Source of the DNA: Salisapilia sapeloensis | Taxonomy: Eukaryota; Oomycota; Peronosporomycetes; Peronosporales; Salisapiliaceae | Assembly (NCBI GenBank): GCA_023334545.1 | Contig: JAADVB010000006.1 | Span: 108,051-172,050 of the forward strand | Direction: 5' to 3' | Length of the DNA stretch: 64,000 nt | Shown: positions 1-12,067 of the stretch, piece after piece | Layout of the letters: each line of letters starts with the position of its first letter | Position numbering within the stretch: position 1 is the first letter of the stretch | Position numbers and translations under genes: made by a program | The notes under the pieces: generated by a model | Told to the model about the DNA's origin: nothing | Databases searched by the model: none | What the model saw: only the letters and a program-made list of their open reading frames with translations

Positions 1-1
1 T

Positions 2-760
2 GGCGGCGGACTCATCGCTGGTATCGCCGTCGCGGCCAAGACACTCGCTCCAAACGTCCAGATCATTGTACGTAATCCTACATCTTCGTCATCCTTCAAG
101 TACTAAAAGAGCCGGTAGGGAGTGGAGCCAGAGTTGTGCGCGAGCTTCACAGCCGCCTTGGAGGCAGACAAGCCAGTCCACGTAGAGTCGTCGCCAACGC
201 TAGCGGACGGATTGGCTGTGCCATGCATCGGCAGCAGGTCTTTCCAAGTTGCTAAACCACTTGTGGATAGAGTGGTCACCGTGTCGGAGAGATCCATCGC
301 TCTCAGTGTCCTTCGTCTCGTAGAGCAGGAGAAGATCATTGTCGAAGGAGGAGGTGCATGTGCCTTGGCTGCGCTCTTGGACGATAAGCTACCAGACCTT
401 AAGCATAAGCGTCTGGTGCTGCCGTTGTGTGGTGGTAACATCGACACACCAGTGCTCGGTCGCGTTATCGAGCGGGGCTTGGCGGCGGATGGTCGACTCG
501 TCCGCTTCGTCGCAACAGTGAGCGACTGGCCTGGCGGCATCGCTCAGTTGGCAAACTTGATGTGGGAGACTGGTGTGAGCGTGAAGGACATATATCATGA
601 ACGTGCGTGGGTGCATGCGAGTGTGTCGAATGTCGCGGTCAAGTGCGTCGTGGAAACCCAGTCTTACGATCATGGGATGGAACTCAAGAAGCATTTGGAG
701 AAGGCAGGATATCCGATCCAATGGGACGACTGCCATGACACGCAGCCAGTGGACATTTAG
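2..760 (+). CDS. Threonine/serine dehydratase, C-terminal part (5' end outside window)
   Basis: PLP-dependent deaminase converting L-threonine (or serine) to 2-oxobutyrate (or pyruvate) and ammonia. Exons 2-67 and 119-760, joined across a 51-bp intron (gtacgt...ggtag); the join restores QII-GVEPE, a typical fold-type II dehydratase segment. The Gly-rich GGGLIAG motif (residues 1-7 of the fragment) contacts the PLP phosphate. Further on are SSPTLADGLAV and VVEGGGA-like (IIVEGGGACALAAL) motifs, then a short ACT-like region (about the last 75 residues, RLVRFVATVSDWPGGIAQL...). One regulatory-like domain and the lack of a second ACT repeat suggest the catabolic/single-ACT type rather than the biosynthetic IlvA with two. 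The catalytic lysine lies upstream of the window. Stop TAG at 758-760. Family call firm; substrate preference is inference. Confidence 0.9.
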
Positions 761-1098
761 GATATAGCAAGACACGGTCGGTGCGTGAATATCCTTTCGT
801 TTCTATGACAAGTTTCTTTCTTTGCGTTGCAACGGTACAAGATCCAACGGACCGACGAAAGGAATAGTAGATAGGAATGACGAACACGAACGACAAGCGA
901 AACATTGGCAAGGAGGATTTGCTGTATTAAAAAGGGGGGGTCAAGAAGAGAATTGGACTTGGATCTTGATATACATAAAGGAAAAGAAGAGCTTGTAACT
1001 CGAGAGCGGGTGGCGTGGACTCAATAAATAGACGAGAGGAATCCTCACGTCACCTAGACGAGCGCCCGAGGCTGCTGACATGTGACATCTGGAGACAA
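761..1098. other. Convergent 3' intergenic region
   Basis: Lies between the stop codons of the dehydratase and the minus-strand acidic protein. It holds an A/G-rich stretch around 925-1000 but no conserved open frame on either strand; presumably both 3' UTRs. I see nothing else in it. Confidence 0.5.
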
Positions 1099-1767
1099 TT
1101 ACACATTCAGCTCATCCATCTCCGCGCTCTCTTCAGACGCCTCTGCAGAGGTAGAAAAGTTGACAATGTCCGCATCTTGCGAGGTCGAGTAGTCGTCCTG
1201 TAGGTCGTCCGAGACCAAATCCAACGTAATCGACGGAGATAAGTCGACCGATCGTTCTGGAAGGCCTTGGAAGTGCTTCAACTCGTGCTCGTCGTCAATG
1301 GGTGTCGAGGCAGCCGAGTGGGTATCATGGCCGTCTTCGTCGTCGCCTTCTTCCCCCGAACTTGGGGAGGCAGCGAAACTCGGAGGTGACTGTAGTAATG
1401 CGTCCTGGTCGACGGACTGGAGAATGCTATCGACGAGTGAGTGTCCGTCGACGTGCTCCTCCGGAGCAGCAAACATGACCGAGTTCATGACAGCGGCTTC
1501 GTCCTCTGCATCGGCCTGTTTAGCCATGAGTCGCTGGATCTCGCGCTGGATTTGTTCTCGTTCGACGGCAGCGTCGGCGTCGGACGGCGCACAGAACTTT
1601 TTGACACGCCCGGGGAGCAAGTGATCGACAAAGCTCGGGTCGACCGGGTCGTAGTAATAGCCGTCGCCAACTTTCCGTTTCCGACTTTCAAGCTTTTCAT
1701 CGAGGAAGGGCTGACGCCATTGCCACGGGCACTTCATGATGGACTGGTGACTCGACCTGGCTTGCAT
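1099..1767 (-). CDS. Hypothetical acidic protein, about 222 aa
   Basis: Single-exon minus-strand frame. The first in-frame ATG is at 1767 (MQARSSHQSIMK...), with an alternative ATG at 1737; the open frame continues upstream to 1830 without ATG, so a short 5' exon cannot be excluded. The N-terminal third is basic and aromatic (KLESRKRKVGDGYYYDPVDP, then FVDHLLPGRVKKF); the middle is a predicted helix (EREQIQREIQRLMAKQADAEDE); the C-terminal 130 residues are Asp/Glu/Ser-rich and probably disordered (SGEEGDDEDGHD). No family recognised. The ordered YYYDPVDPSFVDHLLPG block followed by an acidic tail could suit a transcription- or chromatin-associated factor, but that is a guess. Divergent from the coiled-coil/SAM gene. 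Confidence 0.7.
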   Translation of the reverse strand: MQARSSHQSIMKCPWQWRQPFLDEKLESRKRKVGDGYYYDPVDPSFVDHLLPGRVKKFCAPSDADAAVEREQIQREIQRLMAKQADAEDEAAVMNSVMFAAPEEHVDGHSLVDSILQSVDQDALLQSPPSFAASPSSGEEGDDEDGHDTHSAASTPIDDEHELKHFQGLPERSVDLSPSITLDLVSDDLQDDYSTSQDADIVNFSTSAEASEESAEMDELNV

Positions 1768-2176
1768 CTTGAGGGAGAAGTTCGAGAAGTGAGGTCTGTC
1801 CGTCCGTCTTTTGGCGGGTTGGCATCCCACTTCTCAGAAAAAAAAGCTCGCGGTATACAAAAATCGATATAAAACACCAGATGGGACCTTTCGCAGCCAT
1901 TCAAAGGCTTGGTAGTCTCCACCAGTCAAACTGGCCTTCGGGGACGGGGAGAAAACATTGGGCAATAGATATGTAACGTCACACCGTTTGTGCTGACTTG
2001 TTGCTGTATGATAGCGGATAGAGGTGGGTGGAAAGGTGCATGCGCTACGTGGGTAGAGGAGCTTATAAAGATACGAGACTGCATGAAACGACTTTCAGAA
2101 GCGTTGGGACACATGTAGTAGAGATGCACTCGGAAATGTCCTGTTCAAGAGATCTTGAAACGTCCTTGTAACTTGG
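1768..2176. promoter_or_regulatory. Divergent intergenic/promoter region
   Basis: About 410 bp between the minus-strand acidic gene and the plus-strand coiled-coil gene start codons. It contains TTTTGGCGGG near 1810, an E2F-like variant, and an A8 run at 1840. No conserved frame; assumed to hold two promoters and 5' UTRs. Confidence 0.4.
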
Positions 2177-5100
2177 ATGGCCGATCGGATCACGCGACAT
2201 TGGGACATGGATCTACAGGCGTTTGTGGATGCCAAGCTCGACGAGCACTTCCGGACCTTTGACTCGGACATCGTTGCGCAGTATGGACTCACCAGGAACA
2301 GACATGGCGAATCAGATGAAACAGTGGTGGAAGAAATTGGTGCAGTGCGAGAGCAGACAGATACGATCCACCAGACATCGCTCATGATGGACCGCATTCA
2401 CCGTAGTCTGCAAGTGGAAATGGACGCCCGATCCGTGTTGGCGGAAAGACAAATCGCAGCATTATTGCAGCTGAGTAAAAGCACATCGGAAGATCTTGAT
2501 CAAACGCGAGCGGATCTGAACGCGAGCGACCGGCAGCTCCAAACTTTCTTCCACAATCAGAGTAACTTGGAACAAGAACTGCTGTCTCAACGACAGTTAT
2601 TCCAGCATCTGCAAGCGTCTATAGAGACCGAGAAGATATGGCGAATGCAGGCTGAAAATCAAATGAATGAAATGAAACAAATGATCGCGTCATGGAAAGA
2701 TGCAGAGTCGTATCAATCTCAAATAGACGAGCTTGCACGAGAGAGACAATTGACAAAACGACAAGTAGAGGCATCTGTGGAACAAATAAATGACACTTTA
2801 CGTAAAGAGATTGCAAATGTGTATGAACAAGTCAACGCTATGAAAAACATGGTTCACGAGGCTACTGTCCATGACGCGACACAAACGGTATCTTCGTCAG
2901 TATACCAGAGAGATGAGCAGGAAGCCGCAATGCATGAGCAATTAGATCTCTTCCGGGAAAACATGAAAAGCTCTATAGAAGAATTGATCACAAATAAAAC
3001 GCAATGTCTTCGTCTGGAACTCCAGACGCTGTCCTCTGACACTAGCAAAAGTATATATGAGCTTGAAGGCAAGCTACGGGCTGAAGTAGCATCAGCTTCC
3101 ACTGAAAATGGTGCCCGTATCCGAGCAATTGAGACCAACATCGAAACCAAGATAGAGAAGCAATTGGAAATGCAAAAGACTCAAGTAAACAACAAGCTTC
3201 TAGAGATGCAGAAATCATTGTTGTTAGAACTAGAAGAGAAAGCGACAGAATGGAAAGCCAAGTATAGTGGACTGCTGGAGACGCAGAAGTCGATATCATC
3301 GGCTGTAGAAGAGAAAGCGATGGAATTAAAAGCTAAGTACAGTGGACTGCAAGAGTTACTGGAAACTGAGAAATTGGATCGAAAACGTAACGTGGATACT
3401 TGCCTTGATACGATTCAGGAAAATCGACGCTCGCTAGAGACTCAACTCGAAACGAAATGGAGAGAGGAGAAGGAAGGACGAATAGAGTCTATTGATAAGG
3501 TAATGAATGAGATAAATTCTCGTATCAGAGACATTCTCACTTCACTTCTCCATAATCACAAATCCGAGATGGAGACATTGGTAACCTTCTCGAAGCAACA
3601 AGTTGATGGTCATTTAGACTCAGTGTTTAGCAAGCTGAAATCGATATCAAACACTGTTCAGGAGATTAGCGAGGTTGTTGACACAGGAAAAATGAGTAGC
3701 ACCACTGCAGAGATACAAGAGAGTGGCAACACAGCGAAGATCGAAGAGATGTTCGCGAATATCTTGTCTCAAATGCAGTCTCAATGGTCGACTCAGCTAC
3801 AGATGCAAACCCAGATGACTGGGCATTCTGAAGCTAGCAGAGCTATGTTAAGTTCTGATCGTCATATCCCTCAACTCCCGCCACCAGATCCTACCGCTAT
3901 CAATGGCACAGAGAAGGATAAGTCGATCAAAGAAATCAATCAAGTGAAGCCCCTTGCAGGGAACGAGGAACAAGGAAGTTTGCCGAGCAATCGTGTACAT
4001 ATTAAAGTTGATCCTGTCTTGACACCTCTTTCTACAACAGCGAGTAGGACCGATAGATCGAGTAATAATCATACCTGGAAACAGGAAGATCTCTTAACCA
4101 AAGCTATTAACGGCATACCAGCGCATCACAACGAGGTCGTAAAGAACAAGTCCGAAACAAGTGAGGCACCAAATAAAACAGTAGTATCAAGACCGATGAG
4201 TGTAACCAGTGACATATCGCACCCTGACTTAAAGGCACATGTCAAAACTTCAAGTGAATCACCACAATCAGCTCTCCAGCGTATCCTAGGCCAAAATGTA
4301 GAAAACGAAAGCAAACATGCTCAAGAGAAGCATGAGGAGGCTCCAATTAATAGAGAAGCCGAGGATACAGAAATTCTTGTATCAAGTGGTACAAAAGCAG
4401 ATATTGAAAGCTCCGATGAAGAGCCTGATGCTAGTTCAAGTGTAGATGAAAACGAAGTGACTACTGAACCAACCTTGAAATGTACGTATTGCGACTTTGA
4501 TATGCCGAGAAGTGAGCACGCAGCACATGAACACATGTGCGGAAGTACACTAAAGCAATGTCCTCATTGCTTACGACGGCAAAAGGTATATAGAGATCTA
4601 TGTTCGTCACATGCGCCTCAATTAACGCTTAAAGTGGTTTTGCATAGATGGCAGATCTCCAAGCGCATATTGATGAGTGCGATTGTCGTCTGGTTTCTTG
4701 TCCAAGTGGATGTGGTGGCAAGTTCTTAAAACGAGGGATTCCAGCCCATTTGACTCGGTGTCCAAAGAAGCAGCATGTAGAAACAGATACATTCCAAAGA
4801 CGATCTTCAGCACCGTCATCAGCGCCGGTATACCAATCGTCAAGTAACTCCACGAATCAAGGAGCAAAGCCGTTGATGGAGCCAAAAACTGATGATAAAC
4901 CAACGATGATTGAATGCAAGTTCTGTGATGAAGAAATTCCAGGTTCCCAAATCCTTTCGCATGAGAAAACTTGCGATTGGAAACCTAGTCGTTGCCAGCA
5001 TTGCTCGATGGTAATCATTACAAGAGATCTATTGCGCCACGAAGCGATGTGTCAGTCGACTGTAAAGAAGTGCAGCCATTGCCATGAGCAATTTACACCA

Positions 5101-5804
5101 AAGGAATTGACTTTGCACATGCCAAGCTGTCCAAAAAGACCCATTAAGTGCATTCGATGTCTTCAGCAGTTTCCTGCGGATGGGATTGTCGATCACGCCA
5201 AGACATGCGCTTATGCAGCATCAAGCACTACTCAACCAAGCAGGACAAGCGATACAGCTGTCTCTTTTAACTCACTTCAGCCTGCCAGAAGCCCACCACC
5301 CCCGCCTGCTTACCCTCCACCATCAAATGCAATGTCAGCATCTCAGAAAAAGGAGGAACATGAAGACGAGGACCACCTTCCACCAGACCAAGGTATATAG
5401 ATGTAGGCTACAAGCTCATGGCTCCTTAATTCTTGTATACTATCAACTTGTAGTTATCTCCGAATGGACTGTTGGCAACGTCTTATCGTGGTTAAAAGAC
5501 GATGTTGGTCTGCCTCAGGTCGCGGTAAGCTGCACCCATCCTAACCACCTCATCGAAAACGCATTAAAACATAATGATCATATTGCTGTAGGAAGCATTC
5601 GAGCGTATGAGATGTACAGGCGACATGCTTCTGCAGCTTACTGAGGCTGATCTCATGCGCACCTATGGAATATCCAACGCAGCGTACCGACAGCACATTC
5701 TAAGCGCAATTGAAGCAATCAAGAGCGACGACGAACTCGTTAGTGAAGACAATTCGGACGAAGAGCACAATGATAAAGACGAATCACGTAAGAGTCTCAC
5801 ATGA
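2177..5804 (+). CDS. Coiled-coil / TRAF-type zinc finger / SAM domain protein
   Basis: Exons 2177-4585, 4648-5392, 5454-5524 and 5592-5804 (introns 62, 61 and 67 bp), 1145 aa. Residues about 60-530 form a long, nearly uninterrupted heptad-type coiled coil with two near-repeat blocks (EEKATEWKAKYSGL and EEKAMELKAKYSGL). Residues about 530-760 are polar and probably disordered. From about residue 770 come repeated Cys-x2-Cys...His-x(3-5)-Cys fingers of TRAF/XIAF1 type (CTYCDF..., CPHCLRR..., CPSGCGG..., CKFCDEE..., CQHCSM..., CSHCHEQ..., CIRCLQQ...). The last 95 residues, which only appear after splicing, form a SAM domain (WTVGNVLSWLKDDVGL ... LLQLTEADLMRTYGI). TRAF-type fingers commonly bind partners and SAM domains oligomerise, so a scaffold role is likely; no enzymatic domain is present. 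Start chosen as the first ATG of the frame. Splicing is supported by both zinc-finger and SAM continuity. Confidence 0.85.
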
Positions 5805-6152
5805 ACCCAGCATCTCCAAAGTCTCATTCTATAGTAACCAGCCGATACACCCCTCACTCCACGACCAGCGAAACCTCTCGGTAACCTTCCACCGTCAAGT
5901 GCCCTCGTACTACCTCTTCCTTGACCAAGCATACAATTCCACCATCTAACAAGACACTTAGCTCCGGCGAATGAACAGTGCACTCTCGGTAGAAGGCAGT
6001 GCAAGTACCTGGCGCTAGACCTATATATACATAGACCTTCCTATAGGCCAGCTACAAATTAAAATCGTACTTAATAGAGAGTCTTGGCTTTTGTAAGTCT
6101 TCTCTTCCAACCCGAAAAACGGCTCGATTAGATCTTCCGTGTCACGAACGCC
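5805..6152. other. Intergenic region upstream of UBA1
   Basis: Tandem arrangement: 3' UTR of the SAM protein and promoter of E1. A TATATATACATAG run lies at about 6022-6035. No conserved coding frame on either strand. Confidence 0.4.
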
Positions 6153-9100
6153 ATGGAGGAACCCAACCAGCTAGAGCAAGATGCGAGTTTCATGGACAAG
6201 TACAGTCGGCAAATTGGTGCCTTTGGTATGGAAACCATGGCCAAGGTACATTTCATCTTTCTTACTTTTATTCTTTTATCCGAATGGATAAAATCATTTG
6301 TATGGAATTATATCGATGCTCATGTCCGACCTCTTGTCTCTGTAGCTCGTAAAGCTGCGTGTACTCATCGTTGGTATGCGTGGTGTCGGTGTTGAATGTG
6401 CTAAGAACCTCATTCTCGCTGGTCCTGGAGCTATCACACTCTACGATGGTGAGTCGTTTGCTTCTAAGTGTTTGAATGGTCCTTTTGACGCTGTACACTT
6501 GTAGACGGCTTAACCGAAATGAAGGATCTTGGAACCAACTTTTTCCTGACGGAACAAGACGTTGGTCGACCTCGTGCGGATGCTGTCGCCCACAAGGTTC
6601 GTCTACTTGGCTAAAATTATTATTAGACAGTTTTTACTTCTTCTTTCTATTTAGTTGGCCGAACTGAACAAGATGGTGTCGCTATCGACACACCAGGGTG
6701 AATTGACGGAAGACGTGGTAAAGTCTCATAATGTCGTCGTGTTCACAAACACGTCTCGACAGGAATTGCTGCGTTGGAACCGCTTCTGTCGACAGCAGAG
6801 TCCTCAGATCGGGTTCATCATGTGTGATGTTCGTGGTGCCATGGGCTCTGCCTTCACGGACTTTGGCGACAAGTTCATGTGCCACGACGCAACGGGTGAA
6901 GCACCGATCACACGCATCATCACGGACATTACGAACGATTCTGACGGAGTCGTCACGCTCCTCGGTCCAGACGAGAATGGTCGAATGCACGAAATGCCAG
7001 ACTCGGACCACGACGGATGGGTTGAAATCAGTGATGTCGACGGTATGCGTCTCGAATCGGACTCTTCCCAGTCGATCAACTCGAGCGGTCCTCGACGCAT
7101 TCAATTCGCGACTAAGAAGATGTTCCGGAATGGAAAGCAAGTCGATGTCTTCGATCCGTATCGACTGAAGATCGGAGACACATCGGCATTTACACCTTAT
7201 GAAGGTGGTGGTGTCTTGACACAATACAAGAAACCGTTCGCGATGGAATTCCAGTCGCTAGAGCAGATGCTCGCGAATCCCGTGCCACCAGGTGACTTTG
7301 GTCTCATGTTCACGGATGGCGCCAAGTTCGGACGAGCAGAGCAGCTGCATGTCGCTGTGTGGAGTATCATGGAGTTTGAAAACCGATACGGGTATCTCCC
7401 TGAGCCGCATAACGAACAACACGCGTCCGAAGTGCTAGACATTGCCAAGGGCGGCATCCAGCACTTGTCAGACACGACGCGATCCACCGGCCAGGAGCCT
7501 TTCCGTGTAGAAGAACTTGATGAAGGTGTGGTGAAGAACGCTGCCTTGTACTGCGCTATCGAGCTACAGCCGCTCGCAGCCTTCTACGGCGGCATCGTCG
7601 CGCAGGAAGTGGTTAAGTTCACGGGTAAGTTCACGCCGATGAAGCAATGGCTTCACTTGGATGCTTTCGAAGTGCTTCCGGAGAAACCTCCGACGGATGC
7701 ACAGCCGATGCAGTCTCGTTATGACCATACGATTACCATGTTCGGTCGTGATTTCCAGCAAAAGATGGGAGACGTTCATACGTTCCTCGTCGGATGTGGA
7801 GCCCTCGGTTGTGAATACCTTAAGAACTTTGCCATGCTCGGTCTTGCGTGTGGTCCGAATGGGCTCGTGACGGTCACTGATAACGATCGTATTGAAGTGA
7901 GTAACTTGAACCGTCAATTCCTCTTCCGAGAGCATAATGTCGGGCAACCTAAATCCGTTGCTGCGACGAATGCCGTGAAGCAGATGAACGCTGGGCTACG
8001 TGTTAAGGCACTGGAACAGCTCGTGGCGACGCATACTGAGTCGACTTTCAATGATGATTTCTGGACGAGCTTGGATGTCGTGACGAATGCACTGGATAAT
8101 GTCAAAGCACGCAAGTACGTCGATGGCAAGTGTGTCTTCTACAAGCTGCCGTTGCTAGAGAGCGGGACGTTAGGAACGAAATGTAACGTCCAAGTGGTGA
8201 TCCCGTACAAGACGCAGAGCTACTCGGACGGCCCGGCAGATGCAGATGATGATAACATTCCTATGTGCACGCTCCGAAACTTTCCGTCATTGATCGAACA
8301 CTGCATCGAGTGGGCTCGAGCGCAGTTCACGGACTGGTTCACGGCGCCTATTGCCGATGCGCAGAACTTTGTTCAGGATCGACAGGGGTACTTGGACAAG
8401 GTGCGCAAGTCAACGGTTGAAAATAAGGATCCGAGGACGGCGATGCAGGCGACGGTCATGGAGTTGGATCGGTTGCGACAGCTAAAGAAGACGTTGCATA
8501 TCGCCAAGGGCATTACGTTTGATACGTGCATGCAAATGGCGGTTGACTTGTTGCGTTCGAATTTCCGTGATCGTATCTTGCAGTTGATTCATAACTTTCC
8601 TGAAGATCACATGACGGATGCTGGCGAGAGGTTCTGGTCCGGTGCCAAGCGTTTCCCGACTGCGATTGATAAATTCGATCCGGAAGATCCGCTGCATCTC
8701 GAGTTCGTTCGATCTGTTGCGAATATCTTGGCTGTATGCTACGGTCTGTATCCGCCACCGGAAGACAAGTTGGTACCAGAAGACTCTGAGTGGCGACAGC
8801 CGACGACGTACGAGAAGTTTGCCGACGTGGCGTCGTTCCCAGAGTGGACACCTTCGGATGAGAAGATTGCAGCGGATACAGAAGAGCTGAAGAAGATGGA
8901 AGAGGAGAAATTAAGCAGCTCTTCGGATTCCGAGAAGAGAGAGTTGGAGAAATTGCTCAAGGAACTCGAAGCAGTCGATCTACAGGACGTCGCGTTCGAG
9001 CCAGCTGACTTTGAGAAGGATCAGGACATGAACTTCCACATTGACTTTGTCTACGCTGCTGCCAATTTACGCGCGAGTAACTACAAGATCCGTCAAGCGT

Positions 9101-9738
9101 CTCGCCATAAGTGCAAGATGATCGCTGGTAAGATCATCCCGGCGATTGCTACCACGACGGCGAGTGTCACTGGTCTCGCGATGCTCGAGATGCTCAAGCT
9201 GCTGCAGAAGAAGGACTTAGATGCGTTTAAGGATTCTAGTAATTCGTTGGCGTTAAATATGTACTTGATGCAGGAACCAGCGGAGGCGGAGAAGGCCAAG
9301 GATGAGTACGACTTTGTCGAAATGTCCGAAGTCAAGTGCAAGCCGCCGGGATTTACCAAGTGGGACTCGACGTACCTCGAATTGTCGTCGGAAGCGACGC
9401 TGTCGGACTTTTTGAATGCTTTTAAAGATAAGACAGGTTTGAACTGCACGCTTCTCTTCCATGATGTGGCGGAAGCGAGCGCGGATGAAGAAGCGTCGAC
9501 GTCGGATCCGAGGTACAAGGCTGTGAGCGGGCAGATGTTGTACGACCGATCGGCGTTCTCAGAAAAGTTGAAAACTCTGTTTAATGCGAAACTGCATGAA
9601 CCGTTGCGTGCGTGGGTCGAGACGCGTTACGAGGGTCTAGTCGATACGAGTCGACCGTACATTGAGCTCCAGTCGTCGTGTGAAGATGATGACGGACAGG
9701 CCTACAAGGTTCCGGTCGTCGTCTGCAAATTCATCTAG
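6153..9738 (+). CDS. UBA1: Ubiquitin-activating enzyme E1 (one-base frame break in exon 3)
   Basis: Activates ubiquitin with ATP and passes it to E2 enzymes; top of the ubiquitin pathway. Exons 6153-6245, 6346-6448, 6505-6597 and 6655-9738; about 1123 aa. Exon 1 gives YSRQIGAFGMETMAK, exon 2 LVKLRVLIVGMRGVGVE (first ThiF-like half), exon 4 the second adenylation half with GCGALGCEYLKNFAMLG, and the catalytic cysteine in IPMCTLRNFPSLIEHC; the last 100 residues are the ubiquitin-fold domain. Within exon 3 the protein reads DLGTNFF in one frame and LTEQDVGRPRADAVAHK in the next, the change falling exactly in the six-T run 6540-6545; both halves align to E1 in order. With five T residues the exon phases agree throughout. 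Intron 3 has a GTTCGT donor. The break is either a sequencing/assembly indel or a real inactivating mutation; an E1 is essential, so an error is likelier unless a second copy exists. Confidence 0.93.
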
Positions 9739-9921
9739 ATCTACTGACGATACCAAGCACGAGGCTAAAGGCTGAAGGCTAAAGGCTTTGAGAATACAAA
9801 CACGTATCGATTGAAAAAGTGCTTGAAAGTTATCTTGATTGTAGGTTGACTATAGGTTGTGTGTGACGGTACCAAATGCAGACTATGGATACAGTCAAAA
9901 GGTGAGTGGCCAATAGACAGG

Positions 9922-11795
9922 ATGGATGACATCGAGGACATAATTAATGAAGAGGAGTTGCAGCGGTCGGCTGTGGAGCTTTCCAGGACACCGATGGTAC
10001 CTCCAAAAGCGGCTGCCAAGGTGGAGGTAGAAGAAGATGCCTCTGAGGTCGGTAAGAGTGTTCCTGGCACGGAAGCGATTTGGTACAGTCTGATGGATAT
10101 GCCGTGTATTATCTTTTACTGATAAGCACATAGGCTCAAGACGTTTGGCTGCTCGCATAACGTCAGTGATAGCGAGTATATGCAAGGGGTTTTAGCGAGC
10201 TATGGTTATCGTTTTACAACGAACCCATCGGATGCCCAATTATGGTATAATACCATTTTCTATACGAAGCGTACATGCATCTAATACGTTATATGGACAG
10301 GCTTTTAAATAGCTGCACGGTCAAAGATCCATCTGAAGCAGCGTTCATGCATCTCGTGACCAAAGCCAAGAATCAGGGCAAAGGCATTGTTGTCGCAGGC
10401 TGTGTACCGCAGGCAGATCGACAAATTAAAGGATTGGAAGGCGTTAGTATCGTCGGTATCCAGCAAGTGGACCGTGTCGTGGAAGTGGTGGAAGAGACTT
10501 TAAAAGGACATACAGTTCGCTTATTGTCTCGATCTGGACTACCAAAGCTAGATTTGCCTAAAATTCGGAAAAACCCGAGTGTAGAAATCATTCCGCTAAG
10601 CACTGGATGTCTAGGTGCCTGCACCTACTGTCGAACACGCCATGCTCGTGGGAAATTAGGTAGCTACGCACCGGAAGCCATTGTCCAGAGAGCGCAAAGT
10701 GTCATTGACGAAGGTGTGACGGAGATTTGGTTGTCTAGTGAAGACACTGGAGCGTACGGCTTGGACATTGGGACCACTCTCCCGGAGCTCTTGTGGAAGA
10801 TCATTGACGTTCTGCCGGATGGAGTCATGCTACGCGTGGGTATGACGAATCCTCCGTACATTCTAGACCACTTGGACGCCATTGCGCAGGTGCTTAACCA
10901 TCCAAGTGTGTACGCTTTCCTCCATGTCCCGGTACAATCCGGAAGCAATGAAGTGTTGACGAACATGTATCGAGAGTACACGGTAGAAGAGTTTAGTCAA
11001 GTAGCAGACTACCTTTTAGCTCATGTTCCGAAGATGACACTTGCGACGGATATCATCTGTGGATTCCCAGGTGAGACGGAAGAGCAGTTTGAAGAGACGA
11101 TGCAACTCGTGGAAAAGTATCGTTTCCATATTATGAACATCTCGCAATTCTACCCTCGACCAGGCACACCTGCTGCCAAGATGAAGCGCGTACCGACGCA
11201 AGTCGTGAAGAATCGTAGTCGTCGATTGACAAAGCTTTTTGAAACGTTCGATCCGTATCCTTACTTTGTCAGTACGACGCAGAAAGTGTGGGTGAATACA
11301 GAGACGTCGGACGATGGGAAGTACACGGTCGGACATACAAAAAACTTTACAAAGGTCTTGATGCAGAGAGATGACTCGCTCATCGGGTGCTCAGCTCAAG
11401 TGAAAATCACGAGCGCTTCGAGGTTCCACATCAGTGGTGAAGTTGTCTCCCGATCGGAACCACCAACGAGGGCTGCGTGTGTCGTCCGAGATGAAATCCG
11501 GACGCATGGTCGAGACTCTCAAAAGAACAAAGTTCCAGTGAAAGTCGAGTCCAAGTCGACGGATGAGCTTTCGAATGACTGTTGTGGAGATGATTGTTGT
11601 GGAAGTTGCGATAGTCAACCAGCACAAGAGGATGTGAAGAAGCCTTCGACTGCGTCTAGTTGGATACAAAAGGCAAGTATCAAATGTCAGGAAGTTTGGA
11701 ACGACAAGGTGGCTTTAGCTGCTTTCGCGACAGTCGTGGCATCTACTACGCTAGTGACTATTCGAATGTTCCAACTAAGTCGTTCGAGCAGTTAA
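9922..11795 (+). CDS. CDKAL1: Threonylcarbamoyladenosine tRNA methylthiotransferase, CDKAL1 type
   Basis: Radical-SAM enzyme adding a methylthio group to t6A37 of tRNA-Lys(UUU). Exons 9922-10082, 10134-10244 and 10301-11795 (introns 51 and 56 bp), 588 aa. The N-terminus MDDIEDIINEEE resembles the human protein. The UPF0004 domain has Cys ligands in TFGCSHNVSD, LLNSCTVKDP and VVAGCVPQ; the radical-SAM cluster motif is CLGACTYCRTRHARG (Cx3Cx2C). The TRAM-like domain precedes a C-terminal hydrophobic tail (VALAAFATVVASTTLVTI), which in CDKAL1 anchors the enzyme in the ER membrane. Just before the anchor is a dense cysteine cluster (NDCCGDDCCGSCDSQ) I do not know from the animal protein. Splice junctions restore AIWLKTFGC and LWLLNSC, so the model is well supported. 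Confidence 0.95.
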
Positions 11796-12067
11796 GATGG
11801 AAAGAGATCTAATGAAGACATTTTGACTGGCAGCATGGCGTATATTCCATTCTAGCTAGAGCTTCCTAGGGCTTAACAAAGTGCAGTCATCATGTGATTC
11901 GTGGTAATTACTTAAAAGACACGTAATTCGTCACTAAAACCTATCGCTGTATCGTACTAATCTCGACGTCCCACACCGTCGTGCTTGGAAGTGAGCTTTT
12001 AAGAGCGCGTTGGAGGAAGAGAGTAGGCATTGGTACAAGTGAGAAAGAGGTGCCTGTAGTAGCAGCG

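Noticed and set aside
9859-9921. N-terminal extension of the CDKAL1-type enzyme
   Set aside because: Open frame exists, but MDDIEDI at 9922 fits the family N-terminus.
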